Shown here: positions 11,130 through 23,647 of the stretch, piece after piece
How positions within the stretch are numbered: position 1 is the first letter of the stretch
Layout of the letters: each line of letters begins with the position of its first letter
Assembly (NCBI GenBank): GCA_963920705.1
Contig: CAWUCO010000094.1
Span: forward strand, 310,001-374,000
Length of the DNA stretch: 64,000 bases
Direction of reading: 5' to 3'
DNA from: Odiellus spinosus
Taxonomy: Eukaryota; Arthropoda; Arachnida; Opiliones; Phalangiidae
The notes under the pieces: generated by a model
The model's input: the letters and a program-made list of their open reading frames with translations, nothing else
What the model was told of the DNA's origin: nothing
Databases searched by the model: none
Made by a program: the position numbers and the translations under genes

Positions 11130-14100
11130 TCAAAAAACATCTAATATCAAAAAGCGAATTTTTAAAATCTGAAATTTGACTATTTTGATATTGTATGATT
11201 TCTTGAATTGGCCATATTTTTCTTGTTTTTCAACGGATTTTTGAAAACTCTTATTATTTAGACTGTCCATTAATTGCTCTTTCGAATGACTTTGGTTTTG
11301 TCTAAATTGCAAAATTGTGACAAATATAAAATTGGTAAAAATTAAGCAAAAACGCTTAAAAATTCAAGATTATTGGATTCAAATGGACACAAAACTTTTG
11401 AATTTTAAGCGATTTAGACAAAATTAAGATAACTCGAAAGAGCAAATATTGGTCTATCTAAAAAACAAGAGTTTTGGAAAATCCGTTGAAAAACATGGAA
11501 AATATGGACAATTCAAAAAACATCTAATATCAAAAAGCGAAATTTTAAAATCTGAAATTTGACTATTTTGATATTGTATGATTTTTTGAATTGGCCATAT
11601 TTTTCTTGTTTTTCAACGGATTTTGCAAAACTATTGTTTTTTAGATAGACCAAAATTTGCTCTTTCGAGTGGTCTTAATTTTGTCTAAATCGCTTAAAAA
11701 TCAAAAGTTTTGTGTCCATTTGAATCCAATAATCTTGGATTTTTAAGCGTTTTTGCTTTATTTTAACCAATTTTATATTTGTCACAGTTTTTCAATTTAG
11801 ACAAAACCAAAGTCATTCGAAAGAGCAATTAATGGACAGTTTAAATAATAAGAGTTTTCAAAAATCCGTTGAAAAACATGGAAAATATGGACAATTCAAA
11901 AAACATCTAATATCAAAAAGCGAATTTTGAAAATCTGATATTTGACTATTTTGATATTGTATGATTTCTTGAATTGGCCATATTTTTCTTGTTTTTCAAC
12001 GGATTTTTGAAAACTCTTATTATTTAGACTGTCCATTAATTGCTCTTTCGAATGACTTTGGTTTTGTCTAAATTGCAAAATTGTGACAAATATAAAATTG
12101 GTAAAAATTAAGCAAAAACGCTTAAAAATTCAAGATTATTGGATTCAAATGGACACAAAACTTTTGAATTTTAAGCGATTTAGACAAAATTAAGATAACT
12201 CGAAAGAGCAAATATTGGTCTATCTAAAAAACAAGAGTTTTGGAAAATCCGTTGAAAAACATGGAAAATATGGACAATTCAAAAAACATCTAATATCAAA
12301 AAGCGAAATTTTAAAATCTGAAATTTGACTATTTTGATATTGTATGATTTCTTGAATTGGCCATATTTTTCTTGTTTTTCAACGGATTTTGCAAAACTAT
12401 TGTTTTTTAGATAGACCAAAATTTGCTCTTTCGAGTGGTCTTAATTTTGTCTAAATCGCTTAAAAATCAAAAGTTTTGTGTCCATTTGAATCCAATAATC
12501 TTGGATTTTTAAGCGTTTTTGCTTTATTTTAACCAATTTTATATTTGTCACAATTTTTCAATTTAGACAAAACCAAAGTCATTCGAAAGAGCAATTAATG
12601 GACAGTTTAAATAAGAAGAGTTTTCAAAAATCCGTTGAAAAAAATGGAAAATATGGACAATTCAAAAAACATCTAATATCAAAAAGCGAATTTTGAAAAT
12701 CTGAAATTTGACTATTTTGATATTGTATGATTTCTTGAATTGGCCATATTTTTCTTGTTTTTCAACGGATTTTTGAAAACTCTTATTATTTAGACTGTCC
12801 ATTAATTGCTCTTTCGAATGACTTTGGTTTTGTCTAAATTGCAAAATTGTGACAAATATAAAATTGGTTAAAATTAAGCAAAAACGCTTAAAAATTCAAG
12901 ATTATTGGATTCAAATGGACACAAAACTTTTGAATTTTAAGCGATTTAGACAAAATTAAGATAACTCGAAAGAGCAAATATTGGTCTATCTAAAAAACAA
13001 GAGTTTTGGAAAATCCGTTGAAAAACATGGAAAATATGTACAATTCAAAAAACATCTAATATCAAAAAGCGAATTTTTAAAATCTGAAATTTGACTATTT
13101 TGATATTGTATGATTTCTTGAATTGGCCATATTTTTCTTGTTTTTCAACGGATTTTTGAAAACTCTTATTATTTAGACTGTCCATTAATTGCTCTTTCGA
13201 ATGACTTTGGTTTTGTCTAAATTGCAAAATTGTGACAAATATAAAATTGGTTAAAATTAAGCAAAAACGCTTAAAAATCCAAGATTATTGGATTCAAATG
13301 GACACAAAACTTTTGAATTTTAAGCGATTTAGACAAAATTAAGACCACTCGAAAGACCAAATTTTGGTCTATCTAAAAAACAATAGTTTTCAAAAATCCG
13401 TTGAAAAACAAGAAAAGTATGGCCAATTCAAGAAATCATACAATATCAAAATAGTTAAATTTCAGATTTTCAAAATTCGCTTTTTGATATTAGATGTTTT
13501 TTGAATTGTCCATATTTTCCATGTTTTTCAACGGATTTTCCAAAACTATTGTTTTTAGATAGACCAAAATTTGGTCTTTCGAGTGGTCTTAATTTTGTCT
13601 AAATCGCTTAAAATTCAAAAGTTTTGTGTCCATTTGAATCCAATAATCTTGGATTTTTAAGCGTTTTTGCTTAATTTTAACCAATTTTATATTTGTCACA
13701 ATTTTGCAATTTAGACAAAACCAAAGTCATTCGAAAGAGCAATTAATGGACAGTTTAAATAATAAGAGTTTTCAAAAATCCGTTGAAAAACATGGAAAAT
13801 ATGTACAATTCAAAAAACATCTAATATCAAAAAGCGAATTTTTAAAATCTGAAATTTGACTATTTTGATATTGTATGATTTCTTGAATTGGCCATATTTT
13901 TCTTGTTTTTCAACGGATTTTTGAAAACTATTGTTTTTTAGATAGACCAAAATTTGGTCTTTCGAGTGGTCTTAATTTTGTCTAAATCGCTTAAAATTCA
14001 AAAGTTTTGTGTCCATTTGAATCCAATAATCTTGGATTTTTAAGCGTTTTTGCTTAATTTTAACCAATTTTATATTTGTCACAATTTTGCAATTTAGACA

Positions 14101-15723
14101 AAACCAAAGTCATTCGAAAGAGCAATTAATGGACAGTTTAAATAATAAGAGTTTTCAAAAATCCGTTGAAAAACATGGAAAATATGGACAATTCAAAAAA
14201 CATCTAATATCAAAAAGCGAATTTTGAAAATCTGAAATTTGACTATTTTGATATTCTATGATTTCTTGAATTGGCCATATTTTTCTTGTTTTTCAACGGA
14301 TTTTTGAAAACTCTTATTATTTAGACTGTCCATTAATTGCTCTTTCGAATGACTTTGGTTTTGTCTAAATTGCAAAATTGTGACAAATATAAAATTGGTT
14401 AAAATTAAGCAAAAACGCTTAAAAATCCAAGATTATTGGATTCAAATGGACACAAAACTTTTGAATTTTAAGCGATTTAGACAAAATTAAGACCACTCGA
14501 AAGACCAAATTTTGGTCTATCTAAAAAACAATAGTTTTCAAAAATCCGTTGAAAAACAAGAAAAGTATGGCCAATTCAAGAAATCATACAATATCAAAAT
14601 AGTTAAATTTCAGATTTTCAAAATTCGCTTTTTGATATTAGATGTTTTTTGAATTGTCCATATTTTCCATGTTTTTCAACGGATTTTCCAAAACTATTGT
14701 TTTTAGATAGACCAAAATTTGGTCTTTCGAGTGGTCTTAATTTTGTCTAAATCGCTTAAAATTCAAAAGTTTTGTGTCCATTTGAATCCAATAATCTTGG
14801 ATTTTTAAGCGTTTTTGCTTAATTTTAACCAATTTTATATTTGTCACAATTTTGCAATTTAGACAAAACCAAAGTCATTCGAAAGAGCAATTAATGGACA
14901 GTTTAAATAATAAGAGTTTTCAAAAATCCGTTGAAAAACATGGAAAATATGGACAATTCAAAAAACATCTAATATCAAAAAGCGAATTTTGAAAATCTGA
15001 AATTTGACTATTTTGATATTGTATGATTTCTTGAATTGGCCATATTTTTCTTGTTTTTAAACGGATTTTCCAAAACTATTGTTTTTTAGATAGACCAAAA
15101 TTTGGTCTTTCGAGTGGTCTTAATTTTGTCTAAATCGCTTAAAATTCAAAAGTTTTGTGTCCATTTGAATCCAATAATCTTGGATTTTTAAGCGTTTTTG
15201 CTTAATTTTAACCAATTTTATATTTGTCACAATTTTGCAATTTAGACAAAACCAAAGTCATTCGAAAGAGCAATTAATGGACAGTTTAAATAATAAGAGT
15301 TTTCAAAAATCCGTTGAAAAACATGGAAAATATGGACAATTCAAAAAACATCTAATATCAAAAAGCGAATTTTGAAAATCTGAAATTTGACTATTTTGAT
15401 ATTGTATGATTTCTTGAATTGGCCATATTTTTCTTGTTTTTCAACGGATTTTCCAAAACTATTGTTTTTTAGATAGACCAAAATTTGGTCTTTCGAGTGG
15501 TCTTAATTTTGTCTAAATCGCTTAAAATTCAAAAGTTTTGTGTCCATTTGAATCCAATAATCTTGGATTTTTAAGCGTTTTTGCTTAATTTTAACCAATT
15601 TTATATTTGTCACAATTTTGCAATTTAGACAAAACCAAAGTCATTCGAAAGAGCAATTAATGGACAGTCTAAATAATAAGAGTTTTCAAAAATCCGTTGA
15701 AAAACAAGAAAAATATGGCCAAT
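11130..15723. repeat. Higher-order repeat 1, copy 1 (12 monomers, 4,594 bp)
   Basis: Orientation is R F R F RR F F R FFF. Diagnostic words are agcgaaattttaaa, cacagtttttca (about 11,785), tctgatatttgac, a lost T giving ggtaaaaatta, aaaagtatgg and tttttaaacgg. The same words in the same order start again at 15,724, a shift of 4,594 bp. This is the longest complete higher-order unit in the window. Confidence 0.87.
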
Positions 15724-18700
15724 TCAAAAAACATCTAATATCAAAAAGCGAATTTTTAAAATCTGAAATTTGACTATTTTGATATTGTATGATTTCTTGA
15801 ATTGGCCATATTTTTCTTGTTTTTCAACGGATTTTTGAAAACTCTTATTATTTAGACTGTCCATTAATTGCTCTTTCGAATGACTTTGGTTTTGTCTAAA
15901 TTGCAAAATTGTGACAAATATAAAATTGGTAAAAATTAAGCAAAAACGCTTAAAAATTCAAGATTATTGGATTCAAATGGACACAAAACTTTTGAATTTT
16001 AAGCGATTTAGACAAAATTAAGATAACTCGAAAGAGCAAATATTGGTCTATCTAAAAAACAAGAGTTTTGGAAAATCCGTTGAAAAACATGGAAAATATG
16101 GACAATTCAAAAAACATCTAATATCAAAAAGCGAAATTTTAAAATCTGAAATTTGACTATTTTGATATTGTATGATTTTTTGAATTGGCCATATTTTTCT
16201 TGTTTTTCAACGGATTTTGCAAAACTATTGTTTTTTAGATAGACCAAAATTTGCTCTTTCGAGTGGTCTTAATTTTGTCTAAATCGCTTAAAAATCAAAA
16301 GTTTTGTGTCCATTTGAATCCAATAATCTTGGATTTTTAAGCGTTTTTGCTTTATTTTAACCAATTTTATATTTGTCACAGTTTTTCAATTTAGACAAAA
16401 CCAAAGTCATTCGAAAGAGCAATTAATGGACAGTTTAAATAATAAGAGTTTTCAAAAATCCGTTGAAAAACATGGAAAATATGGACAATTCAAAAAACAT
16501 CTAATATCAAAAAGCGAATTTTGAAAATCTGATATTTGACTATTTTGATATTGTATGATTTCTTGAATTGGCCATATTTTTCTTGTTTTTCAACGGATTT
16601 TTGAAAACTCTTATTATTTAGACTGTCCATTAATTGCTCTTTCGAATGACTTTGGTTTTGTCTAAATTGCAAAATTGTGACAAATATAAAATTGGTAAAA
16701 ATTAAGCAAAAACGCTTAAAAATTCAAGATTATTGGATTCAAATGGACACAAAACTTTTGAATTTTAAGCGATTTAGACAAAATTAAGATAACTCGAAAG
16801 AGCAAATATTGGTCTATCTAAAAAACAAGAGTTTTGGAAAATCCGTTGAAAAACATGGAAAATATGGACAATTCAAAAAACATCTAATATCAAAAAGCGA
16901 AATTTTAAAATCTGAAATTTGACTATTTTGATATTGTATGATTTCTTGAATTGGCCATATTTTTCTTGTTTTTCAACGGATTTTGCAAAACTATTGTTTT
17001 TTAGATAGACCAAAATTTGCTCTTTCGAGTGGTCTTAATTTTGTCTAAATCGCTTAAAAATCAAAAGTTTTGTGTCCATTTGAATCCAATAATCTTGGAT
17101 TTTTAAGCGTTTTTGCTTTATTTTAACCAATTTTATATTTGTCACAATTTTTCAATTTAGACAAAACCAAAGTCATTCGAAAGAGCAATTAATGGACAGT
17201 TTAAATAAGAAGAGTTTTCAAAAATCCGTTGAAAAAAATGGAAAATATGGACAATTCAAAAAACATCTAATATCAAAAAGCGAATTTTGAAAATCTGAAA
17301 TTTGACTATTTTGATATTGTATGATTTCTTGAATTGGCCATATTTTTCTTGTTTTTCAACGGATTTTTGAAAACTCTTATTATTTAGACTGTCCATTAAT
17401 TGCTCTTTCGAATGACTTTGGTTTTGTCTAAATTGCAAAATTGTGACAAATATAAAATTGGTTAAAATTAAGCAAAAACGCTTAAAAATTCAAGATTATT
17501 GGATTCAAATGGACACAAAACTTTTGAATTTTAAGCGATTTAGACAAAATTAAGATAACTCGAAAGAGCAAATATTGGTCTATCTAAAAAACAAGAGTTT
17601 TGGAAAATCCGTTGAAAAACATGGAAAATATGTACAATTCAAAAAACATCTAATATCAAAAAGCGAATTTTTAAAATCTGAAATTTGACTATTTTGATAT
17701 TGTATGATTTCTTGAATTGGCCATATTTTTCTTGTTTTTCAACGGATTTTTGAAAACTATTGTTTTTTAGATAGACCAAAATTTGGTCTTTCGAGTGGTC
17801 TTAATTTTGTCTAAATCGCTTAAAATTCAAAAGTTTTGTGTCCATTTGAATCCAATAATCTTGGATTTTTAAGCGTTTTTGCTTAATTTTAACCAATTTT
17901 ATATTTGTCACAATTTTGCAATTTAGACAAAACCAAAGTCATTCGAAAGAGCAATTAATGGACAGTTTAAATAATAAGAGTTTTCAAAAATCCGTTGAAA
18001 AACATGGAAAATATGGACAATTCAAAAAACATCTAATATCAAAAAGCGAATTTTGAAAATCTGAAATTTGACTATTTTGATATTCTATGATTTCTTGAAT
18101 TGTCCATATTTTTCTTGTTTTTCAACGGATTTTTGAAAACTCTTATTATTTAGACTGTCCATTAATTGCTCTTTCGAATGACTTTGGTTTTGTCTAAATT
18201 GCAAAATTGTGACAAATATAAAATTGGTTAAAATTAAGCAAAAACGCTTAAAAATCCAAGATTATTGGATTCAAATGGACACAAAACTTTTGAATTTTAA
18301 GCGATTTAGACAAAATTAAGACCACTCGAAAGACCAAATTTTGGTCTATCTAAAAAACAATAGTTTTCAAAAATCCGTTGAAAAACAAGAAAAGTATGGC
18401 CAATTCAAGAAATCATACAATATCAAAATAGTTAAATTTCAGATTTTCAAAATTCGCTTTTTGATATTAGATGTTTTTTGAATTGTCCATATTTTCCATG
18501 TTTTTCAACGGATTTTCCAAAACTATTGTTTTTAGATAGACCAAAATTTGGTCTTTCGAGTGGTCTTAATTTTGTCTAAATCGCTTAAAATTCAAAAGTT
18601 TTGTGTCCATTTGAATCCAATAATCTTGGATTTTTAAGCGTTTTTGCTTAATTTTAACCAATTTTATATTTGTCACAATTTTGCAATTTAGACAAAACCA

Positions 18701-19552
18701 AAGTCATTCGAAAGAGCAATTAATGGACAGTTTAAATAATAAGAGTTTTCAAAAATCCGTTGAAAAACATGGAAAATATGGACAATTCAAAAAACATCTA
18801 ATATCAAAAAGCGAATTTTGAAAATCTGAAATTTGACTATTTTGATATTGTATGATTTCTTGAATTGGCCATATTTTTCTTGTTTTTAAACGGATTTTCC
18901 AAAACTATTGTTTTTTAGATAGACCAAAATTTGGTCTTTCGAGTGGTCTTAATTTTGTCTAAATCGCTTAAAATTCAAAAGTTTTGTGTCCATTTGAATC
19001 CAATAATCTTGGATTTTTAAGCGTTTTTGCTTAATTTTAACCAATTTTATATTTGTCACAATTTTGCAATTTAGACAAAACCAAAGTCATTCGAAAGAGC
19101 AATTAATGGACAGTTTAAATAATAAGAGTTTTCAAAAATCCGTTGAAAAACATGGAAAATATGGACAATTCAAAAAACATCTAATATCAAAAAGCGAATT
19201 TTGAAAATCTGAAATTTGACTATTTTGATATTGTATGATTTCTTGAATTGGCCATATTTTTCTTGTTTTTCAACGGATTTTCCAAAACTATTGTTTTTTA
19301 GATAGACCAAAATTTGGTCTTTCGAGTGGTCTTAATTTTGTCTAAATCGCTTAAAATTCAAAAGTTTTGTGTCCATTTGAATCCAATAATCTTGGATTTT
19401 TAAGCGTTTTTGCTTAATTTTAACCAATTTTATATTTGTCACAATTTTGCAATTTAGACAAAACCAAAGTCATTCGAAAGAGCAATTAATGGACAGTCTA
19501 AATAATAAGAGTTTTCAAAAATCCGTTGAAAAACAAGAAAAATATGGCCAAT
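15724..19552. repeat. Higher-order repeat 1, copy 2 (10 monomers, 3,829 bp)
   Basis: The first part (to about 17,630) matches 11,130-13,040 at a shift of 4,594 bp. The rest matches 13,800-15,723 at a shift of 3,829 bp. The 765-bp difference is exactly two monomers (one R, one F), lost by unequal exchange in copy 2 or gained in copy 1. Orientation is R F R F R F R FFF. Confidence 0.87.
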
Positions 19553-21250
19553 TCAAAAAACATCTAATATCAAAAAGCGAATTTTTAAAATCTGAAATTT
19601 GACTATTTTGATATTGTATGATTTCTTGAATTGGCCATATTTTTCTTGTTTTTCAACGGATTTTTGAAAACTCTTATTATTTAGACTGTCCATTAATTGC
19701 TCTTTCGAATGACTTTGGTTTTGTCTAAATTGCAAAATTGTGACAAATATAAAATTGGTAAAAATTAAGCAAAAACGCTTAAAAATTCAAGATTATTGGA
19801 TTCAAATGGACACAAAACTTTTGAATTTTAAGCGATTTAGACAAAATTAAGATAACTCGAAAGAGCAAATATTGGTCTATCTAAAAAACAAGAGTTTTGG
19901 AAAATCCGTTGAAAAACATGGAAAATATGGACAATTCAAAAAACATCTAATATCAAAAAGCGAAATTTTAAAATCTGAAATTTGACTATTTTGATATTGT
20001 ATGATTTTTTGAATTGGCCATATTTTTCTTGTTTTTCAACGGATTTTGCAAAACTATTGTTTTTTAGATAGACCAAAATTTGCTCTTTCGAGTGGTCTTA
20101 ATTTTGTCTAAATCGCTTAAAAATCAAAAGTTTTGTGTCCATTTGAATCCAATAATCTTGGATTTTTAAGCGTTTTTGCTTTATTTTAACCAATTTTATA
20201 TTTGTCACAGTTTTTCAATTTAGACAAAACCAAAGTCATTCGAAAGAGCAATTAATGGACAGTTTAAATAATAAGAGTTTTCAAAAATCCGTTGAAAAAC
20301 ATGGAAAATATGGACAATTCAAAAAACATCTAATATCAAAAAGCGAATTTTGAAAATCTGATATTTGACTATTTTGATATTGTATGATTTCTTGAATTGG
20401 CCATATTTTTCTTGTTTTTCAACGGATTTTTGAAAACTCTTATTATTTAGACTGTCCATTAATTGCTCTTTCGAATGACTTTGGTTTTGTCTAAATTGCA
20501 AAATTGTGACAAATATAAAATTGGTTAAAATTAAGCAAAAACGCTTAAAAATTCAAGATTATTGGATTCAAATGGACACAAAACTTTTGAATTTTAAGCG
20601 ATTTAGACAAAATTAAGATAACTCGAAAGAGCAAATATTGGTCTATCTAAAAAACAAGAGTTTTGGAAAATCCGTTGAAAAACATGGAAAATATGTACAA
20701 TTCAAAAAACATCTAATATCAAAAAGCGAATTTTTAAAATCTGAAATTTGACTATTTTGATATTGTATGATTTCTTGAATTGGCCATATTTTTCTTGTTT
20801 TTCAACGGATTTTTGAAAACTATTGTTTTTTAGATAGACCAAAATTTGGTCTTTCGAGTGGTCTTAATTTTGTCTAAATCGCTTAAAATTCAAAAGTTTT
20901 GTGTCCATTTGAATCCAATAATCTTGGATTTTTAAGCGTTTTTGCTTAATTTTAACCAATTTTATATTTGTCACAATTTTGCAATTTAGACAAAACCAAA
21001 GTCATTCGAAAGAGCAATTAATGGACAGTTTAAATAATAAGAGTTTTCAAAAATCCGTTGAAAAACATGGAAAATATGGACAATTCAAAAAACATCTAAT
21101 ATCAAAAAGCGAATTTTGAAAATCTGAAATTTGACTATTTTGATATTCTATGATTTCTTGAATTGGCCATATTTTTCTTGTTTTTCAACGGATTTTTGAA
21201 AACTCTTATTATTTAGACTGTCCATTAATTGCTCTTTCGAATGACTTTGG
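19553..21250. repeat. Higher-order repeat 1, copy 3 (partial)
   Basis: 19,553 to about 20,520 matches copy 2 at a 3,829-bp shift. 20,520-21,250 matches it at 3,064 bp, so a further two monomers are missing. After about 21,250 the sequence changes to the next family, marked by gcagaattgtg. Successive copies shrink in two-monomer steps from left to right. Confidence 0.8.
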
Positions 21251-23647
21251 TTTTGTCTAAATTGCAGAATTGTGACAAATATAAAATTGGTTAAAATTAA
21301 GCAAAAACGCTTAAAAATCCAAGATTATTGGATTCAAATGGACACAAAAACTTTTGATTTTTAAGCGATTTAGACAAAATTAAGACCACTCGAAAGAGCA
21401 AATATTGGTCTATCTAAAAAACAATAGTTTTGGAAAATCCGTTGAAAAACAAGAAAAATATGGCCAATTCAAGAAATCATAGAATATCAAAATAGCCAAA
21501 TTTCAGATTTTCAAAATTCGCTTTTTGATATTAGATGTTTTTTGAATTGTCCATATTTTCCATGTTTTTCAACGGATTTTCCAAAACTCTTGATTTTCAG
21601 ATAGACCAATATTTGCTCTTTCGAGTGGTCTTACTTTTGTCTAAATCGCTTAAAAATCAAAAGTTTTGTGTCCATTTGAATCCAATAATCTTGGATTTTT
21701 AAGCGTTTTTGCTTAATTTTAACCAATTTTATATTTGTCACAATTTTGCAATTTAGACAAAACCAAAGTCATTCGAAAGAGCAATTAATGGACAGTCTAA
21801 ATAATAAGAGTTTTCAAAAATCCGTTGAAAAACAAGAAAAATATGGCCAATCCAAAAAACATCTAATATCAAAAAGCGAATTTTTAAAATCTGAAATTTG
21901 ACTATTTTGATATTGTATGATTTCTTGAATTGGCCATATTTTTCTTGTTTTTCAACGGATTTTTGAAAACTCTTATTATTTAGACTGTCCATTAATTGCT
22001 CTTTCGAATGACTTTGGTTTTGTCTAAATTGCAAAATTGTGACAAATATAAAATTGGTTAAAATTAGCAAAAACGCTCAAAAATCCAAGATTATTGGATT
22101 CAAATGGACACAAAACTTTTGAATTTTAAGCGATTTAGACAAAATTAAGACCACTCGAAAGACCAAATTTTGGTCTATCTAAAAAACAATAGTTTTGGAA
22201 AATCCGTTGAAAAACAAGAAAAATATGGCCAATTCAAGAAATCATACAATATCAAAATAGTCAAATTTCAGATTTTCAAAATTCGCTTTTTGATATTAGA
22301 TGTTTTTTGAATTGTCCATATTTTCCATGTTTTTCAACGGATTTTTGAAAACTCTTATTATTTAAACTGTCCATTAATTGCTCTTTCGAATGACTTTGGT
22401 TTTGTCTAAATTGCAAAATTGTGACAAATATAAAATTGGTTAAAATTAAGCAAAAACGCTTAAAAATCCAAGATTATTGGATTCAAATGGACACAAAACT
22501 TTTGAATTTTAAGCGATTTAGACAAAATTAAGACCACTCGAAAGAGCAAATATTGGTCTATCTAAAAAACAATAGTTTTGGAAAATCCGTTGAAAACAAG
22601 AAAAATATGGCCAATTCAAGAAATCATACAATATCAAAATAGTCAAATTTCAGATTTTCAAAATTCGCTTTTTGATATTAGATGTTTTTGAATTGTCCAT
22701 ATTTTCTATGTTTTTCAACGGATTTTCCAAAACTCTTGTTTTTTAGATAGACCAATATTTGCTCTTTCGAGTGGTCTTAATTTTGTCTAAATCGCTTAAA
22801 AATCAAAAGTTTTGTGTCCATTTGAATCCAATAATCTTGGATTTTTAAGCGTTTTTGCTTTATTTTAACCAATTTTATATTTGTCACAATTTTGCAATTT
22901 AGACAAAACCAAAGTCATTCGAAAGAGCAATTAATGGACAGTCTAAATAATAAGAGTTTTCAAAAATCCGTTGAAAAACATGGAAAATATGGACAATTCC
23001 AGAAATCATACAATATCAAAATAGTCAAATTTCAGATTTTAAAAATTCGCTATTTGATATTAGATGTTTTTTGAATTGTCCATATTTTCCATGTTTTTCA
23101 ACGGATTTTCCAAAACTCTTGATTTTCAGATAGACCAATATTTGCTCTTTCGAGTGGTCTTAATTTTGTCTAAATCGCTTAAAAATCAAAAGTTTTGTGT
23201 CCATTTGAATCCTATAATCTTGGATTTTTAAGTGTTTTTGCTTTATTTTAACCAATTTTATATTTGTCACAATTTTGCAATTTAGACAAAACCAAAGTCA
23301 TTCGAAAGAGCAATTAATGGACAGTCTAAATAACAAGAGTTTTCAAAAATCCGTTGAAAAACAAGAAAAATATGGACAATTCAAGAAATCATACAATATC
23401 AAAATAGTCAAATTTCAGATTTTAAAAATTCGCTTTTTGATATTAGATGTTTTTGAATTGTCCATATTTTCCATGTTTTTCAACGGATTTTCCAAAACTC
23501 TTGATTTTCAGATAGACCAATATTTGCTCTTTCGAGTGGTCTTAATTTTGTCTAAATCGCTTAAAAATCAAAAGTTTTGTGTCCATTTGAATCCAATAAT
23601 CTTGGATTTTTAAGCGTTTTTGCTTTATTTTAACCAATTTTATATTT
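20204..23647. repeat. Higher-order repeat 2, copy 1 (9 monomers)
   Basis: It opens with the cacagtttttca linker and contains gcagaattgtg (21,263), acacaaaaactttt with one extra A, a B-arm reading cttgattttcagatag, and an F core with attccagaaatc (about 22,998). Orientation is F R F R F RR FF. It shares its left kilobase with repeat 1 copy 3, so the two families meet in a chimeric unit. Confidence 0.8.

Noticed and set aside
21753-22070. Longer frame of 105 codons on the minus strand
   Set aside because: It is the same satellite frame lengthened by small indels (a missing A in the linker near 22,061 and a tccaaaaaac variant). Neighbouring units do not keep it open, so it is a chance extension.
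23275-23613. Frame of 112 codons on the plus strand
   Set aside because: It is created by a one-base loss in the core (atgtttttgaattg) that removes a stop, and it then reads through arm and linker sequence. No independent evidence of coding.
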